A DNA stretch of 64,000 bases from Sphingomonas panacis (GCF_001717955.1 NZ_CP014168.1:1364001-1428000), one strand, 5' to 3'. Counted from the first letter of the stretch, positions 26,185 through 34,923 are shown. Made by a program: numbers and translations. The notes: a model not told the origin generated them from the letters alone.

Positions 26185-26437
26185 AGTGCCGGTCGAGAAG
26201 CAGGTGCCCGTCGCCGTGCCGGTCAAGGATCCTGCGCCGGGCGAGCTGATCCGCTGCGCCGATCGACCGCAAGGCCTGCCCGAAAGCAAGGATATGCTCG
26301 CGCAGATCCCGACGCCGGTGCGCGCCGCCATCATCCGTATTGCGCGCGCGTTCGCGGCGAACGCGGCGCAGCTCGATCGGCTGATCAATTGGGAAGCGCC
26401 GGGCACCTGCCCGGCCGGCAAGGCGGCGGCGAAGTGA
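26096..26437 (+). CDS. Putative o-spanin (Rz1-like lipoprotein), overlapping Rz
   Basis: About 113 residues starting at ATG 26096, inside the Rz-like gene in a different frame for about 90 bp. N-terminal lipoprotein signal with lipobox LPGC (SGLLLSTALPGCAHR), then a valine/proline-rich stretch (VEVPVEKQVPVAVPVKDPAPG) typical of o-spanins, and LIRCADRPQGLPESKDML. It would bridge the periplasm with Rz to fuse the outer membrane. Longer than lambda Rz1, like LysC-type proteins. Confidence 0.75.
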   Translation: MPKPHARTLSIMSGLLLSTALPGCAHRIVEVPVEKQVPVAVPVKDPAPGELIRCADRPQGLPESKDMLAQIPTPVRAAIIRIARAFAANAAQLDRLINWEAPGTCPAGKAAAK

Positions 26438-26931
26438 AGAAACCCGAGGGCCTCAAGCGTCTGCTGCTCGCCGCGGTGCCGGGCCTCGCGGCCGATCCCA
26501 CGCGCCTGGCCATGTTCATCGACAAGGGCAAGCTCACCACGCGCGCGAACGGCTCGCTGTCGTTCGAGTACAGCTACACACTCAACATCGTCGTGCAGGA
26601 TTATTCGGGCGAGATCGATGCGCTGATGGTGCCGCTGATTGCCTGGGTGGCCGAGCAGCAGCCGGATCTGCTCGAGCGCGACCCGCGCGAGCCGTTCACA
26701 TTCGAATCCGAGATCCTCGACGGCGACGCGGCGGACGTCTCGATCGACCTTGAGCTTACCGAAGCGGTGCGCGTCGTGCGTCTTCCCGAAGGGGGCTATA
26801 CCGCCACGCACCTCGACGAACCGAGCCGCGATGATGCCTTCCCCGGCGTGTGCGGCGTCAACCTGTGGCAACTGCTGCTGCGCGAGGACATGAACCCGGC
26901 ATCGACGATCGCCGTTCCCGACCGTGGATGA
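26434..26931 (+). CDS. R: Tail completion protein (P2 gpR family)
   Basis: 165 residues from GTG 26434, overlapping the spanin stop. Seen: the KPEGLKRLLLAAVPGLAADPTRLAMFIDKGKL opening, YSYTLNIVVQDYSG, and YTATHLDEPSRDDAFPG, all typical of gpR. It acts in tail completion together with gpS, which follows with an eight-base overlap. Confidence 0.92.
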   Translation: MKKPEGLKRLLLAAVPGLAADPTRLAMFIDKGKLTTRANGSLSFEYSYTLNIVVQDYSGEIDALMVPLIAWVAEQQPDLLERDPREPFTFESEILDGDAADVSIDLELTEAVRVVRLPEGGYTATHLDEPSRDDAFPGVCGVNLWQLLLREDMNPASTIAVPDRG

Positions 26932-27592
26932 TCTGAACGAGCTCGAGGAGATGGCAGGCGCCTTGCTCCGTTCGATCGCGTCTGGCGAACGCCGCAAGCT
27001 CCTGCGCAAGATCGCCCGTGATATCCAAAAAAGCCAGTCCGCCCGCATCGGCCGCCAGCAGACGCCCGACGGTTCGGCCTTCGCCGCGCGCCGGCCGAAG
27101 CGGGATCCACGCCCCGGCAACCACACCGCCAAATTCCTCTACCCCAAGGGCGCGGCAAGCCCGCGCCTGGTGCTGATGAAGAGCTGGGTCCACGAAGGCC
27201 CTTTGCTGACCGGCTTCGACATCGAGGCCGGCGGGATCCGCAGCTTCTTCTGGGATAAGATTGACCGTTGGGTGCCGGTCGCGCCTGACGAACAGAACAA
27301 GGGAGCCGGCAAGTTCCGGCGCCAGGGCCGCATCCGCCAGAAGGCGATGTTCCGAAAGCTACGCAATGGCCGCAACCTGCGCGCGGGTTCGACCGACCGC
27401 GAAGCATGGGTCGGCTTCACCGGCCGCGCGGCCGAGATCGCGCGCGTGCATCAGGACGGGCTTAATGATCGCCCGGCTGCGCGCGCGCGGCCCGTGCGCT
27501 ATGCACGACGTGTGCTGCTCGGTTTGACCGCAGCGGAGCGTGGCGCAGTGCTTGATCTACTTTTGGCTCATGTTGCAGGGGCCGCAACCTAG
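26924..27592 (+). CDS. S: Tail completion/virion morphogenesis protein (P2 gpS family)
   Basis: 222 residues from GTG 26924. Typical gpS features: DLNELEEMAGALLRSI, RKIARDIQKSQSARIGRQQTPDGSAFAARRPKR, a central RQKAMFRKLRNGRNLR and AWVGFTGRAAEIARVHQDGL, and the closing RRVLLGLTAAERGAVLDLL. In P2 V and W follow S; here J follows after a 200-bp gap. Confidence 0.92.
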   Translation: MDDLNELEEMAGALLRSIASGERRKLLRKIARDIQKSQSARIGRQQTPDGSAFAARRPKRDPRPGNHTAKFLYPKGAASPRLVLMKSWVHEGPLLTGFDIEAGGIRSFFWDKIDRWVPVAPDEQNKGAGKFRRQGRIRQKAMFRKLRNGRNLRAGSTDREAWVGFTGRAAEIARVHQDGLNDRPAARARPVRYARRVLLGLTAAERGAVLDLLLAHVAGAAT

Positions 27593-27602
27593 CGATTGCT
27601 CG

Positions 27603-27619
27603 TAGCGCTATCGGCGCTA
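27603..27619. terminator. Hairpin after gpS
   Basis: TAGCGC-TATCG-GCGCTA, 11 bp after the S stop, with no following U-run. It may mark the end of the O-to-S transcript before the J promoter, but termination strength is doubtful. The rest of 27593-27791 holds no gene, only this hairpin and the late dyad. Confidence 0.35.
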
Positions 27620-27732
27620 TCGTCCCGACGCCCCCGGCTTTGCGGTCTAGGATTAGCCTCCGAATCATCGCGCCAGTGGAATCCCACACATACAAATGGG
27701 AGGCCGGGGGAAACGGCTTTCTCGTCGGCACT

Positions 27733-27755
27733 CTTGTAGAGACCGGTTCCACAAG
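27733..27755 (+). promoter_or_regulatory. Late-promoter activator dyad 2 (before gpJ)
   Basis: A 23-bp TTGTAGA-GACCGGT-TCCACAA dyad with flanking C/G, centred at 27744. It is 57 bp from ATG 27801, so a -55-type activator site would put the transcript start at or near the start codon. A weak CATGCC hexamer (27791-27796) is the only -10 candidate at the matching distance. Same sequence class as sites 1 and 3. Confidence 0.8.
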
Positions 27756-27800
27756 TCCGCGTGATAGCCTTGCGGCTCCCGTCCCGGCGACATGCCGGCG

Positions 27801-28718
27801 ATGGCCGATCTTTCCAGCCCCTCATCCAGCGTCGATCTGTCGCGCCTTCCGGCGCCGACCGTGGTCGAGCAGCTCGATTACGAGACGGTCTACGCCGAGC
27901 TGCTCGCCTATGTGCAGTCGCCCGGCGTGCTGCCGAGCTTCGACGCGACCGTCGACTCGGATCCTGCGGTCAAGATCCTGCAGGTGTTCGCCTGGCGCGA
28001 GCTGATCATCCGCCAGCGTTTCAACGATCGCGCCCGCCAAACGATGGTGGCTTATGCGACAGGCTCGAACCTCGATCAGCTCGGCGCGCTCTTCGGCGTC
28101 ACCCGGCTGGTGGTCGACGCCGGCGATCCCACCAACGGCTTCCCCGTCGTCATGGAAAGCGACGACGATCTGCGCGAGCGCATCGTTCTCTCGCCTGAGA
28201 GCCAATCCGTCGCCGGGCCGGAAAGCGCCTACATCTTCCACGCACGTTCCGTCGACGGCACGATCCGCGACGCGAGCGCATCAAGCCCAGCGCCTGGCGA
28301 GGTGGTAGTGTCGATCCTGTCGCGCAACGGCGACGGCACCGCCAGCCCCGAACAGATCGCCGCGGTTGGAGCCAAGCTCGCCACGATCGAGACCAACAAG
28401 CTCCGCCCGCTCACCGACTTCGTCACGGTCGCGAGTGCGGAGATCGTCACTTATTACATCGACGCGGATCTGACGCTCCTCGCCGGTCCCGATCAGACCG
28501 TCGTGCTGGCGGCCGCGCAAGCGAGCATCGCCGCATGGGTGGACGCCGGCGGCAAGCTCGGCGTCGATGCAGTTCGCGCCGCGATCACCGCCGCGCTGAT
28601 GGTGGCGGGCGTCCAAAATCTGCGGCTCAACCAACCGCCGGCGGATGTAGTGGTCGATAAGACCCAGACCGCGCATTGCGCCGGCATTGCTGTGAGGGTG
28701 TCCGGTGTCGGCGCCTGA
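27801..28718 (+). CDS. J: Baseplate assembly protein (P2 gpJ family)
   Basis: 305 residues from ATG 27801 (or 308 from 27792). Seen: LPAPTVVEQLDYETVYAELLAYV, VKILQVFAWRELIIRQRFNDRARQTMVAYA and the C-terminal GVQNLRLNQPPADVVVD segment, as in gpJ and Mu gp47 baseplate wedge proteins. It forms the baseplate periphery with gpI. Start 27801 agrees best with the promoter spacing shared with site 3. Confidence 0.92.
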   Translation: MADLSSPSSSVDLSRLPAPTVVEQLDYETVYAELLAYVQSPGVLPSFDATVDSDPAVKILQVFAWRELIIRQRFNDRARQTMVAYATGSNLDQLGALFGVTRLVVDAGDPTNGFPVVMESDDDLRERIVLSPESQSVAGPESAYIFHARSVDGTIRDASASSPAPGEVVVSILSRNGDGTASPEQIAAVGAKLATIETNKLRPLTDFVTVASAEIVTYYIDADLTLLAGPDQTVVLAAAQASIAAWVDAGGKLGVDAVRAAITAALMVAGVQNLRLNQPPADVVVDKTQTAHCAGIAVRVSGVGA

Positions 28719-29361
28719 CCTCCTGCCCCCCAACGCGACGCCGCTCGAGCGCGCCATCGCCAGCGCGAGCGCGCGAATCGAGGACGTGCCTATCGACCTA
28801 GCCGCGCTGTGGAATCCGGCGACGTGCCCGTCCGATCTTCTACCCTGGCTCGCCTGGGCATTGTCGACCGACAATTGGGACACCGGCTGGAGCGATGCGC
28901 AGCGGCGAGCGGCCGTTGCCTCCGCCATCGAGGATCAACGCCACAAGGGGACGCGCTACACGGTCGAGCGCGTGCTGGCATCCTTCGACGAGCTGTTGCG
29001 CCTGGTCGAGTGGTTCGAAATGTCGCCGCGCGGAGCCCCCTATACCTTCGAGGTGCGTCTACCGGTGATCGGCGCGGACGGGGTCGCCGGCGGCCAGCGT
29101 GTCTCCGCACAGTTCGCGCGGACGATCTATGATGCCGTCTCGGCCGCGAAGCCGGTACGCGCACACTTCCAGCTCGTCCAGCAGCTCGCCCATATCGCAC
29201 GGCCCGGTCTCGTCGCCGCTCTGCAGGCAACGTCCTATCGCCGCATCGATGCCGACACGCGCCACCCCGACGACGGCACGATCTGGACCGATCTTCTTCA
29301 GACCGAATACGGCGAGCCGCTCGCCGATGACTTCGGAACCTTCATCGACGGGACCGCCTGA
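28705..29361 (+). CDS. I: Tail protein I (P2 gpI family)
   Basis: 218 residues from GTG 28705, overlapping J by 14 bases. Seen: DLLPPNATPLERAIASASARI, the core LWNPATCPSDLLPWLAWALSTDNWD of gpI proteins, and HKGTRYTVERVLASF. A baseplate wedge component that links J to the tail fibres. Confidence 0.93.
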   Translation: MSAPDLLPPNATPLERAIASASARIEDVPIDLAALWNPATCPSDLLPWLAWALSTDNWDTGWSDAQRRAAVASAIEDQRHKGTRYTVERVLASFDELLRLVEWFEMSPRGAPYTFEVRLPVIGADGVAGGQRVSAQFARTIYDAVSAAKPVRAHFQLVQQLAHIARPGLVAALQATSYRRIDADTRHPDDGTIWTDLLQTEYGEPLADDFGTFIDGTA

Positions 29362-30848
29362 TGACCGCCTTGGTTTGCACGCTCACCGAAGCCGGTCTCG
29401 CCGCGCTCCTCAATGCGGCGGCGGGCGGGACCAATGCGGTGCGGATAGCCTCGGCCGGCGTCACCGCGACAGCCGTCCTCGTCGCGCCGACCCTGACCGG
29501 CCTGCCGAACGAAATCCGCATCGGTGCGGTCGCCGGCACGCCTATCGACGCGACCACGATCCATCTCACCGTCCGTGATGAGAGCGCTGCGGCCTATACC
29601 GTCCGCACCATCGGCCTGTATCTCGACACGGGCACGCTGTTCGCGGTCTACAGCCAGCCGGACCCGATCGTCGAGAAGGCCAGCGTCTCGACGATGTTCG
29701 TCGCGCTCGACGTCAAGCTGCTCGAAGGTCAGGCAGGGCTGGTCCAATTCGGCGAAACCAGCTTCCTCAATCCGCCTGCAAGCGAAACGGTCAAGGGCGT
29801 CGCCTATTTCGCGACGATCTCCGAGGCATTGGCGGGCGCGGTCGCAGACAAGCTCATCTCGCCGGCGACGATGAAACGCTGCCTCGACAATTACGTCCTG
29901 GCTGAGCGTCTCGGGGAGCCGGGCGGCGTTGCCACCCTCGGGCCGGACGGAAAACTGCAACTGTCGCAGCGCCCGCCCATCGACCTGATCGACGTATGGG
30001 CGGTCGAGAACGAGGCGCAAATGCTCGCCCTCAACGGTACGGCAGGCGATTTCGCGGTGCGTACCGACAACGGCCTCGTCTATGTGCTGCAGGCGGTCCC
30101 CGCGTCGGTGCTCGGCAACTGGCTTGAGATCTCCACCCCGGCGCCGGTATCGAGCGTCAACGGCAAGACAGGTGCGGTGTGGCTCAGCGCCAGCGATGTC
30201 GGTGCTGTGCCGACGGGGCGCCAGATCTACGTGATCGACGGCCCGCTGTACGGTGGCGGCAATCTTGGCGCCGATGTGGGGATCGGGCTGCGCGTCTCGT
30301 CGCAAGACGATGTTGTCGGCGGTCAGCGATGGGATCAGGTGGTCACACCCGGCGGTCTGCTACCGCTGATCCAGCGCATTGACGGAAAGGTCGATCGAAG
30401 CCGCAGGATCGACACCGGAGGTCTCGTCACGGGCGGTGGCGCGCTTGATGGGGACCGCTTCATCAGCGTCACGGCAGCCGGCACCGACGACATCCTTGCC
30501 GGGCAGCGCTGGGACGTCGCGGTGACGCCGGCGGGGCTTGCCAATCTGCCGAAGAGTCTGACGCCAAACGGCTACTTCATGTGGCCGGGCGGCTTCATGG
30601 TGCAGTGGGTTCAATACCGGGGCGTTTTTACGACCGACACGGCGATTTACGTCAACTTCCCCATAGCCTTCCGTCAGATTGTGCTGCCGCAGTCTGCGAC
30701 GGCCTACCTGACCGTGCCCAATCGATATCGAGACCTGTGGGGGCAGGTGACCGAGCCGACGCTCGGCGGCGCTTACGTCCAGCTTCAGGCCGGCGACCCG
30801 GACGACAACCGCGCAGACGGTTTCGACCTTATCGTGTTCGGGAGGTGA
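29361..30848 (+). CDS. H: Tail fibre protein (P2 gpH-like; collar-fibre N terminus, gp53-like C terminus)
   Basis: 495 residues. The N-terminal about 160 residues match the baseplate-attachment fibre domain (TLTEAGLAALLNAAAGGTNAVRI, YTVRTIGLYLDTGTLFAVYS, LVQFGETSFLNPPASETVKG). The middle has two copies of a short repeat: a GGG(N/A)L stretch followed by DD(V/I)xxGQRWD and VTP(G/A)GL. The C-terminal about 95 residues (TPNGYFMWPGGFMVQWVQYRG) look like a gp53-type receptor-binding tip. It probably decides host range. Confidence 0.9.
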   Translation: MTALVCTLTEAGLAALLNAAAGGTNAVRIASAGVTATAVLVAPTLTGLPNEIRIGAVAGTPIDATTIHLTVRDESAAAYTVRTIGLYLDTGTLFAVYSQPDPIVEKASVSTMFVALDVKLLEGQAGLVQFGETSFLNPPASETVKGVAYFATISEALAGAVADKLISPATMKRCLDNYVLAERLGEPGGVATLGPDGKLQLSQRPPIDLIDVWAVENEAQMLALNGTAGDFAVRTDNGLVYVLQAVPASVLGNWLEISTPAPVSSVNGKTGAVWLSASDVGAVPTGRQIYVIDGPLYGGGNLGADVGIGLRVSSQDDVVGGQRWDQVVTPGGLLPLIQRIDGKVDRSRRIDTGGLVTGGGALDGDRFISVTAAGTDDILAGQRWDVAVTPAGLANLPKSLTPNGYFMWPGGFMVQWVQYRGVFTTDTAIYVNFPIAFRQIVLPQSATAYLTVPNRYRDLWGQVTEPTLGGAYVQLQAGDPDDNRADGFDLIVFGR

Positions 30849-30850
30849 TG

Positions 30851-31330
30851 ATGATTATCTGGAGTCCCTCGACGGGCCACTTCTACCACACCGAGATTCA
30901 CGGCGAGGATGTCCCCGCCGACGGCGTCTCGATCACGTCGCACCGGCATCGCACCCTGCTCGACGGTCAGCGCTCCGGCCGGCAGATCGCAGCCGGCGCT
31001 GACGGCAAGCCGACGCTGACCCCGGCGATCCGCGTCACGACGGCAACGCTGCGCCAGCATGCCGGCATGGACATCCGCGTCGAGGCGCGCAGGCGCATCC
31101 TCGCGGTCGCCTCGATCGAGCGGCAGTCGAACGACAATGCCTTGTTCGGCCTCTACGCAAACAAGCTGATCGACAAGCAAGCGTTCGATGAGGCGCTTGC
31201 GCGCCGCCTGCGCATCGATGCGATCCGCGCCGCCAGCAACACGCTCGAGGCGAAGATCGCCACCTGGGCGGCGGCGGCGCTCGGCAAGCTCGACGTGACC
31301 GATCCCGCCCACTGGCCGGCGGAGGCATAG
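30851..31330 (+). CDS. Putative tail fibre assembly (Tfa/gpG-like) protein
   Basis: About 159 residues, ATG 30851 with GGAGG five bases upstream. The N-terminal part (WSPSTGHFYHTEIHGEDVPADGVSI, with a following ILAVASIERQSNDN segment) resembles fibre-accessory proteins that follow H in P2-like phages. The similarity is weak, so assignment rests mainly on position directly after the fibre gene. Confidence 0.55.
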   Translation: MIIWSPSTGHFYHTEIHGEDVPADGVSITSHRHRTLLDGQRSGRQIAAGADGKPTLTPAIRVTTATLRQHAGMDIRVEARRRILAVASIERQSNDNALFGLYANKLIDKQAFDEALARRLRIDAIRAASNTLEAKIATWAAAALGKLDVTDPAHWPAEA

Positions 31331-31333
31331 CCG

Positions 31334-32056
31334 ATGGCGAAAATTTCCAACCTCGATCCGGTCCAGAACCCAGATGGCAACGAAACCGTCGTGGTGCTCA
31401 AGAACGGCGTGGCGCAGCGCACGTCGATCAAGCAGATCATTGCGCCCACGATCGCCGCGCTGCAGGATCGCGTGTTCGCGCCGAAGTTCACCGCCTTCGC
31501 GGCCTCGCGCAACCCGGTTGAATATGGCGACACCGGCGCGATCAACCTCAACTGGTCGGTTTCCGACGCACCCGCGAGCCAGAAGCTCAACGGCGCGGCA
31601 ATCGGCGCAGGCGACCGCAGCGCGGTGCTGGCGGCACCCGGCCCCGGCTGGACCGCCGACAATGTCATCCAGACGGTCGCGCTGTTCAACGGCTCGGGCA
31701 CTCAGACCGACGCCCGCACGATCTCGATCATGGCGCGCATCCCGATCTTCGTCGGCATCTCCCCCACAGCGACGCCCGACAACACGACGCTGATTGGCGC
31801 CGCGTATAAGGCGCTCGACAGCGATCACATCGCCCGTAGCCTCACGCTGGCGCGGGCCAGTGGCGGCTTTCCGTTCGTGCTGGTCCCGACCACGCGCCCG
31901 CTCAGCACGATCAAGCTGAGCGGTTTCGCAGTGAGCGGCTGGGCGCCGTCCGACAAGGCCGTGGCGCTCGTCACCGGCCAGACGGTCGGCATGAAACTCG
32001 TCATCCTCGACGCGGTCGCCGCGTCGGCCACCCCGCTCGCAGTGGAATTGTCATGA
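31334..32056 (+). CDS. Putative tail accessory protein
   Basis: 240 residues, no confident family. The N-terminal 45 residues (MAKISNLDPVQNPDGNETVVVLKNGVAQRTS) are a short capsule-like repeat seen ahead of many tail-fibre modules. The central part (EYGDTGAINLNWSVSDAPASQKLNG...) looks like an Ig-like beta-sandwich. It overlaps the next gene by four bases, so it belongs to the fibre operon. Confidence 0.6.
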   Translation: MAKISNLDPVQNPDGNETVVVLKNGVAQRTSIKQIIAPTIAALQDRVFAPKFTAFAASRNPVEYGDTGAINLNWSVSDAPASQKLNGAAIGAGDRSAVLAAPGPGWTADNVIQTVALFNGSGTQTDARTISIMARIPIFVGISPTATPDNTTLIGAAYKALDSDHIARSLTLARASGGFPFVLVPTTRPLSTIKLSGFAVSGWAPSDKAVALVTGQTVGMKLVILDAVAASATPLAVELS

Positions 32057-33633
32057 GCACCACCACCGAACTTCCATACTCGGCCGTCACCGGCGATCCC
32101 ACCAAACCGCTGGTCGATCCTAGCCAGCCATTGGCGGCCAATGCCGGGCAGATCTCGGAGACCGACGCCGCCAAGATCATGACGGCGATCGAGCGCTTGC
32201 TCGTCTCGATGCTTCAGCGCACGTCACCGGAAAGCGGGTGGGCGCTGCCGATCACCGACGCAGCAAACAAGGTGATGGGTGGCGTCCGGCCGGACGGAAC
32301 GTTCGAACCGTTCAAATTCAAGGCTCCGCCCCTGTCGATCCTAGCGACGATGCTGGCGGGCGATGTATCGGGCCGGCTTCTGTCGGCCGCGCCGATCGCT
32401 TCGATGTTCCAACTGCTCTCCGAAGAGCAGGGCGGTGGCCTCGCGATCCTCGATCAAGTCGGCAAAATGTCTGCGCGGCTCGACCTCACGGGTCTCCTGA
32501 AATTGTTCAAGGCTCAGCTCGGCGTCGGATCGACCGTCGCCGATCTGCCGGGCGTGCCGCTGCCAGACAGATTGTTGCCCGGTGGCCTTGCCGGCCAACT
32601 TCGGGCGCTGCCCCCCGAAACCGGATGGGCGTTCGCGATCACCGATCTGGCGACGCCGCCTCATATCCTGTTCGGCGTGCCCTTGGCGTCGGCGGTGGTC
32701 GGCCGTGTCGCAGTGGCCGATACCGCAAAGTATGCGATCCGCGCCGGCAATCAGGCAATCAGCCTGTACGGCGACAGCATGACCTACGGCCAGGGAGCGA
32801 GCGCCGGTCAGGACATCGGCAGCATCATTCGAAACCTCTCCGGGCGCACCGTGAAGAACCGCGCGATTGCAGGGCAGCGCTCCGGCCAGATCATCGCCCG
32901 TCAGGGCGGCGACCCTGCCTTGGTGACGGTTGCGGGCAACATGATCCCAGCATCCGGGTCCGTCACGGTGAATCTGCTCTCCGAGGCGTTTGTCCCAAAT
33001 TACGACGGCAACACTGTGCCACGCACGATCCCCGCGACGCTCGCAGGCATCCCCGGCGCGATCATCCGTGATGATCCGGCGTCGAGCGGTCCCATCCGCT
33101 TTCAGCGCACCACGCCTGGTATCGCCATGGCCTGCCCGGCCGCTTCGCCGATCTATGTCCAGACCGCTGGTGACGACCAGCAGGATACACAGATCATCTG
33201 GGTTGGGCGGAACGACGTCAGTCAGGGCTATGATCTGATGACGGTGGTCGCACCGAAGGTCGAGAACGCCGTGCGCTTCCTGGGGCACGGGCGCTTCCTG
33301 ATCATCGGCGTCTGCAACCTGATGGACGGCACCGAAGATACCGGCAGCACCGATAACGCGGGGCTGGCCCGGTACAACAGCATCGTCGCGTACAACAATT
33401 ACATGGCCGGCAGGTGGGGCGGGAAGTTCTTCGATGTCCGGCGCTACATGATCGACAGAGCGATCACGGACATGGGGAGCACGCCGACCTCGGACGATCT
33501 GGCGGATATCGCCGTGGACCGCATCCCGCTTCGCTTCTCGGTCACGGAAAACAGCAAAACGCACTTCAACGCCGACGGCTATGCGCTCGTCGGCGCGAAA
33601 TTCTTCTCTCTCCTCAACGCGAAGGGACTTTGA
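32053..33633 (+). CDS. Tail protein with SGNH/GDSL-type hydrolase domain
   Basis: 526 residues. The N-terminal half has two modules with the pattern GWA(L/F)(P)xITDxA at about residues 60 and 195. From about 238 it has an SGNH-like esterase domain: block I ISLYGDSMTYGQG (Ser nucleophile), block III-type GRND (WVGRNDVSQGYD), and block V NSKTHFNADGYALVG (Asp/His region). Such virion esterases deacetylate surface glycans during adsorption. It sits with the fibre genes and is read in the late direction. Confidence 0.75.
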   Translation: MSTTTELPYSAVTGDPTKPLVDPSQPLAANAGQISETDAAKIMTAIERLLVSMLQRTSPESGWALPITDAANKVMGGVRPDGTFEPFKFKAPPLSILATMLAGDVSGRLLSAAPIASMFQLLSEEQGGGLAILDQVGKMSARLDLTGLLKLFKAQLGVGSTVADLPGVPLPDRLLPGGLAGQLRALPPETGWAFAITDLATPPHILFGVPLASAVVGRVAVADTAKYAIRAGNQAISLYGDSMTYGQGASAGQDIGSIIRNLSGRTVKNRAIAGQRSGQIIARQGGDPALVTVAGNMIPASGSVTVNLLSEAFVPNYDGNTVPRTIPATLAGIPGAIIRDDPASSGPIRFQRTTPGIAMACPAASPIYVQTAGDDQQDTQIIWVGRNDVSQGYDLMTVVAPKVENAVRFLGHGRFLIIGVCNLMDGTEDTGSTDNAGLARYNSIVAYNNYMAGRWGGKFFDVRRYMIDRAITDMGSTPTSDDLADIAVDRIPLRFSVTENSKTHFNADGYALVGAKFFSLLNAKGL

Positions 33634-33636
33634 TCC

Positions 33637-34548
33637 ATGTCCGGCCTCCGTCTTGCCCTGCAGATGACCTTCACCGACCCGTCGCTGCCGGTGCTGCGCG
33701 ACGACGCCATCCTGAGTTCGGGATCGCTCGCGCTCGTTGATTTCGCACATTCCGCTAATCCGCTGGTCGGGACACCCGCTGCCGGCGTCAGCGCGGCCAG
33801 CATCCCGAACATCGCCTGGAAGGAGGCGGCGGCCCTGGCGGGTGCCGGCACGCAAGCCGATTGGGCGTTCAACTCGCGCGTCAGCCTTACGGCGGCCGAT
33901 GGCTTTATCGAGCGCAGCGGCAAGGGTGGCGTGCATGTGTGTATGTCGCAGGTGGGCGGCACCGGCACGGGCAAGGGCGTGACGATCGAGCGGATTGTTG
34001 CAGCCGGAAGCCCGCTGCTTCAGTATCTCGCCGCAAATCTTACCCACAAATTCTACTTCTCGCGCTGGGAGCGGATCACGCGCGTCGCGCTCACGGGAGC
34101 GCTGGAGCCATGCGAGGCCGCAATCTACGCCAACTCTTCGGGTTCGCCCTATTCGACCGGCCTGCTCAATCTCAATCGCACCGGCATCGTCAACGCCGGC
34201 TTGGGAAGCAAGAGTTCTCCCGATCTGCCCCAAGCGACCGGCAACTCGTTCCGCTCGGGCGGCTTCAACGGGTGGACTGCGGCCGGTCAGCCTAACAGTA
34301 CCGGAGCCGCCGACATCATCGCGGCTCTCATGACGGTCGGGCAGCAACCGACGGCCTACAACGGTGCGTCGATGGCGAACAAGTCGCGCTCGACCATCCT
34401 GTACCGCGCATACCTCGAAGACCTCACCGCATCCGGTCGCGCCTATGCGGATGTCGAGGCGCTCGACTTCGCGTTGTTCGGGCAGGCCTTCGCGGCCGGG
34501 GGCCGCTATGCTGGCGACACGTTCACGCCGGTTTCGACGCTCCCGTGA
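33637..34548 (+). CDS. Hypothetical tail-region protein
   Basis: 303 residues, not recognised, three bases after the SGNH gene stop. Beta-rich with Gly/Ala/Ser/Thr stretches (RSGKGGVHVCMSQVGGTGTGKGVTIERIV) and a C-terminal YRAYLEDLTASGRAYADVEALDFALFGQAF that resembles the ends of fibre-borne domains. Probably a virion surface or fibre component made with the preceding genes. Confidence 0.65.
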   Translation: MSGLRLALQMTFTDPSLPVLRDDAILSSGSLALVDFAHSANPLVGTPAAGVSAASIPNIAWKEAAALAGAGTQADWAFNSRVSLTAADGFIERSGKGGVHVCMSQVGGTGTGKGVTIERIVAAGSPLLQYLAANLTHKFYFSRWERITRVALTGALEPCEAAIYANSSGSPYSTGLLNLNRTGIVNAGLGSKSSPDLPQATGNSFRSGGFNGWTAAGQPNSTGAADIIAALMTVGQQPTAYNGASMANKSRSTILYRAYLEDLTASGRAYADVEALDFALFGQAFAAGGRYAGDTFTPVSTLP

Positions 34549-34557
34549 ACTCGTCAG

Positions 34558-34923
34558 TTATCCTGGAAACCCAGCATCGCGGTTGATCAGCGATGCAACA
34601 TGAGAAGCGATCCGCTGTGTTGGACAACGGATGATGATGTCACCTCCGTTGTCCAAGACGTACCACTCAGAGCCGCCGACGAAATTTCCTCCGCTGTCGC
34701 GGGCGGCGGCGCCTGCAGCACGCACCGGTACGAAAATCTGCGGAGAAGGCGCTGCAAAGCTAACGTCACTTTGCAACCTTGCGGCGTTCAATGGTGTCGA
34801 GGGTATTTCGATGACGGGCGTAAGCCGATCTCCAATGTGGCCAACAGCAAGTTCATAGTAACCTGAATAGCTGCCTGAGACGAGCCTTGTAGAAACCGTC
34901 TCCACAAGACCCGGCCCGCGCAT
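34558..34923 (-). CDS. Possible antisense accessory gene (hypothetical)
   Basis: Up to 121 residues on the minus strand between late tail genes, in DNA of lower GC than its neighbours. The C-terminal half reads like a real protein (SEWYVLDNGGDIIIRCPTQ, then RIASHVASLINRD). If the ATG at 34923 is used, its 5' end covers late dyad 3; later in-frame starts are few. It looks like a moron gene with its own expression, but it may be a chance frame. Confidence 0.45.
   Translation of the reverse strand: MRGPGLVETVSTRLVSGSYSGYYELAVGHIGDRLTPVIEIPSTPLNAARLQSDVSFAAPSPQIFVPVRAAGAAARDSGGNFVGGSEWYVLDNGGDIIIRCPTQRIASHVASLINRDAGFPG
34886..34908 (+). promoter_or_regulatory. Late-promoter activator dyad 3 (before gpV)
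   Basis: 23-bp dyad TTGTAGA-AACCGTC-TCCACAA with flanking C/G, centred at 34897, 56 bp from the V start codon (34953). CATGCT at 34941-34946 is a -10-like hexamer whose spacing would start the mRNA at the V ATG. Spacing and sequence agree with site 2, so V-W-FI-...-D probably form a separate late operon. Confidence 0.8.
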
